Source: Gammaproteobacteria bacterium
GTDB lineage: Bacteria > Pseudomonadota > Gammaproteobacteria > Steroidobacterales > Woeseiaceae
DNA: 64,000 nt
NCBI GenBank assembly: GCA_013151645.1
Contig: JAADHU010000051.1
Location: 62,001-126,000 of the forward strand
Direction of reading: 5' to 3'
Under the pieces are notes generated by a model, which ran no database searches, was not told the DNA's origin, and saw only the letters and a program-made list of their open reading frames with translations. Below, piece by piece: positions 62,651 to 64,000 of this stretch. The first letter of the stretch is position 1. Every line of letters begins with the position of its first letter. The position numbers and the translations under genes were made by a program.

Positions 62651-63139
62651 TCAAGCGATTTCTTCCAGTCTCTCCCAGAAGTCGATGTCGGGAATGCCAT
62701 GCATCATTGCCGTAACCATTTCGACAAAGTCAGCATTGAAAAAGGGACTGCACAACTCCCATAGATCCCGCGCTCGCTTCGTTCCGAGCAGAAAATAAAT
62801 CACACCTCGATAACTTAGCCACGTCTCTTCATCAAGGGCGCCGCTTTGATGCTGTAGCCACTCGTGCTCACGAGCACGCATTTGACCCACGATCCAGAAC
62901 TGCAACCGGGTCTTGTCAGCGAAACTTGGTGTCTCTTCTTGCGAGAATAATCTCCCAAGCTCGGGATGTTCGATGAATTTGTAAACACCGCTTAGATCGT
63001 TGGTAACCTGCGCCTGCCTTGATTCCGAGCGCAATAGCTCCGCACCCTGCCGCACCTGCAATGACAAATAAATCAGCGTGATGATGATCATGACGACGCC
63101 GATAATCTCGGCGAGATAGGCATACTGTTCAAGCGTCAT
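62651..63139 (-). CDS. Small membrane-anchored protein of unknown function
   Basis: The 162-residue protein has one N-terminal membrane helix (about 8-26) and then a helix-rich soluble part. Conspicuous is the W-rich segment REHEWLQHQSGALDEETWLSYR followed by YFLLGTKRARDLWE. I do not recognise a named family; similar small proteins with one N-terminal helix are common in marine gammaproteobacteria. The helical domain is probably cytoplasmic or periplasmic depending on topology, and no catalytic motif is visible. Confidence 0.75.
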   Translation of the reverse strand: MTLEQYAYLAEIIGVVMIIITLIYLSLQVRQGAELLRSESRQAQVTNDLSGVYKFIEHPELGRLFSQEETPSFADKTRLQFWIVGQMRAREHEWLQHQSGALDEETWLSYRGVIYFLLGTKRARDLWELCSPFFNADFVEMVTAMMHGIPDIDFWERLEEIA

Positions 63140-63220
63140 ATTCTTCCCCTAAGGCTCAGACGAAACCTTGCATAAGGTCGTTATTCCGGACACCACATCA
63201 GCCCTGGCTTGCATGACAGA

Positions 63221-63808
63221 CTATGCCCCGGTAACAGCTACCATGACCTTATAGGTACCTGCCATCACATCCATCTCAAGATTGTACAAACGCCCGTCAA
63301 AATCCGCCTTCGTCTGCGGCAATACGATGCGCAAACGAGTCTTCGATTCTGCCAGATTACGGCATGCCTGATCCCCGGCTTTTCCGCACAGTAGTGTAAC
63401 GATTCTCTGCGCATCTTCTCCCGTACGCGTATCCTCCCAAAGCGTATAAACTGCAGGCGGTCGATACGTGTAAAAATACTCGATAAAATACGGATGCGCG
63501 TCGATTGCTCCCGTCCGGTCTGCACTGAATCTTACGGTAACGGTATGGGCCGCCCCGCCTGCACCCTCTTCCTTCCTGGTATACTGCATGAGATAGGATT
63601 TTCTCGATTTCCTGTCGCTACCGGGCGCATAACCCTGCTTTTCAAGCCCCAGTTTGATCTCCTCCATTGTCATTCCAAGATGAACGCCCTGAACATCCAG
63701 TGCTTTCACCTTTGAAATCACGCTCTGGCTGACAGGCTCTGCGACAACAGCAACCGGGAACACAAACGATAACAGGGCAAACCCGGCGAGAAAAAATAAT
63801 CTACCCAT
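63221..63808 (-). CDS. Exported protein of unknown function
   Basis: ATG 63808 is chosen because AAGGA lies five bases upstream and the product starts with a signal peptide (GRLFFLAGFALLSFVF, cleaved near VVA|EP); GTG 63829 overlaps the dehydrogenase stop (GTGA) and is an alternative. The 195-residue mature protein has a VKALDVQGVHLGMTMEEIKLGL segment reminiscent of small periplasmic PepSY- or SmpA-like pieces (the GVHLGMT phrase occurs often in such proteins), then beta-rich sequence with two cysteines (LLCGKAGDQAC). Function is unknown. Confidence 0.75.
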   Translation of the reverse strand: MGRLFFLAGFALLSFVFPVAVVAEPVSQSVISKVKALDVQGVHLGMTMEEIKLGLEKQGYAPGSDRKSRKSYLMQYTRKEEGAGGAAHTVTVRFSADRTGAIDAHPYFIEYFYTYRPPAVYTLWEDTRTGEDAQRIVTLLCGKAGDQACRNLAESKTRLRIVLPQTKADFDGRLYNLEMDVMAGTYKVMVAVTGA

Positions 63809-63825
63809 AACCATCCTTGGCCCGA

Positions 63826-64000
63826 TCACGTCGATTGTTTTCTGCGTGGATCGAGACCCATTGAGCGGGCGATAATTTCCCGCATGATTTCCGAGCTACC
63901 GGCATAGATTCGCGAGATACGAGCATTCAGATACATGCGGCAGATAGGATATTCGTCCATATATCCTGCCCCGCCGTGCAGTTGTACGCAGTCGTCCACA
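63826..64000 (-). CDS. Acyl-CoA dehydrogenase, C-terminal end
   Basis: The frame is open from the window edge and encodes the last 57 residues of an acyl-CoA dehydrogenase: QLHGGAGYMDEYPICRMY with the conserved glycine pair, then RIYAGSSEIMREIIARSMGL, which is the closing helix of the family. It catalyses FAD-dependent alpha,beta-dehydrogenation of acyl-CoA. The catalytic base lies upstream outside the window. The stop overlaps the alternative GTG start of the next gene. Confidence 0.93.
   Translation of the reverse strand, partial: VDDCVQLHGGAGYMDEYPICRMYLNARISRIYAGSSEIMREIIARSMGLDPRRKQST

Noticed and set aside
1-64000. tRNA, rRNA or prophage genes.
   Set aside because: None were recognised by sequence or neighbouring integrase/phage genes; no integrase is visible.

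Overview
The window reads as a chromosome segment of a free-living, respiring gammaproteobacterium. Supporting signs are a complete cbb3 oxidase operon, a class of TonB/RND/TolC envelope proteins, SSS/NSS/DAACS sodium-coupled transporters (suggesting a marine or saline habitat), a TPP riboswitch-controlled thiamine salvage operon, and DUF5666/DUF6502 genes that I associate with marine gammaproteobacteria. A lineage near Woeseiaceae or related sediment groups is possible, but this is a low-confidence inference from gene content only.

Layout. 1-4.1 kb: tail of a hydantoinase B gene, a VOC protein, ribF, and a Tat-exported amine oxidase. 4.2-14.7 kb: a multiheme-cytochrome locus. A minus-strand ferredoxin/flavoprotein oxidoreductase faces a plus-strand run: a CcmI-like TPR protein, a histidine-rich cytochrome-b-like membrane protein, a 21-heme cytochrome, a second cytochrome with 27 CxxCH motifs plus one CxxxCH built from 279-bp tandem repeats, an SPOR/TPR/beta-barrel outer-membrane protein, and a lipoprotein. 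15-22.5 kb: secreted and lipid-anchored accessory proteins (MAM/DUF11-like, metallo-hydrolase, VOC lipoprotein, VOC-bicupin fusion), an NSS transporter, a DUF2189 protein, and a 165-bp composite palindromic element. 22.6-31.4 kb: ccoNOQP, an extra small membrane gene, ccoG, a short fixH, ccoI, ccoS, and a safE whose end is antisense to a cystine/dicarboxylate-type symporter. 31-38.2 kb: symporter, penicillin-acylase family enzyme, Tat-exported GH1 enzyme, amidohydrolase. 38.2-39.5 kb: an AT-richer cassette (ArsR regulator, SRPBCC protein, MAPEG protein). 39.5-46 kb: DPP-IV-like S9 peptidase and DUF5666/DUF6502/DUF5666. 46.3-51 kb: hpt, a two-subunit VC_2705-type Na+ symporter, a histidine phosphatase and gloB. 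51-54.8 kb: TPP riboswitch, TonB receptor, PnuT and thiamine kinase. 54.8-64 kb: a beta-hydroxyacid dehydrogenase, an RND efflux tripartite operon, an SPFH protein, two unknown genes and the end of an acyl-CoA dehydrogenase.

The most interesting region is 4.2-14.7 kb. Its parts could form a complete path from cytoplasmic reductant through an inner-membrane b-type cytochrome and two very heme-rich periplasmic or surface cytochromes to an outer-membrane barrel, together with a dedicated cytochrome-c maturation factor. That is the parts list of an extracellular electron transfer conduit, but the components do not look like MtrCAB. The oxidoreductase appears circularly permuted and has a His in place of one cluster cysteine. 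Function is inferred, not shown.
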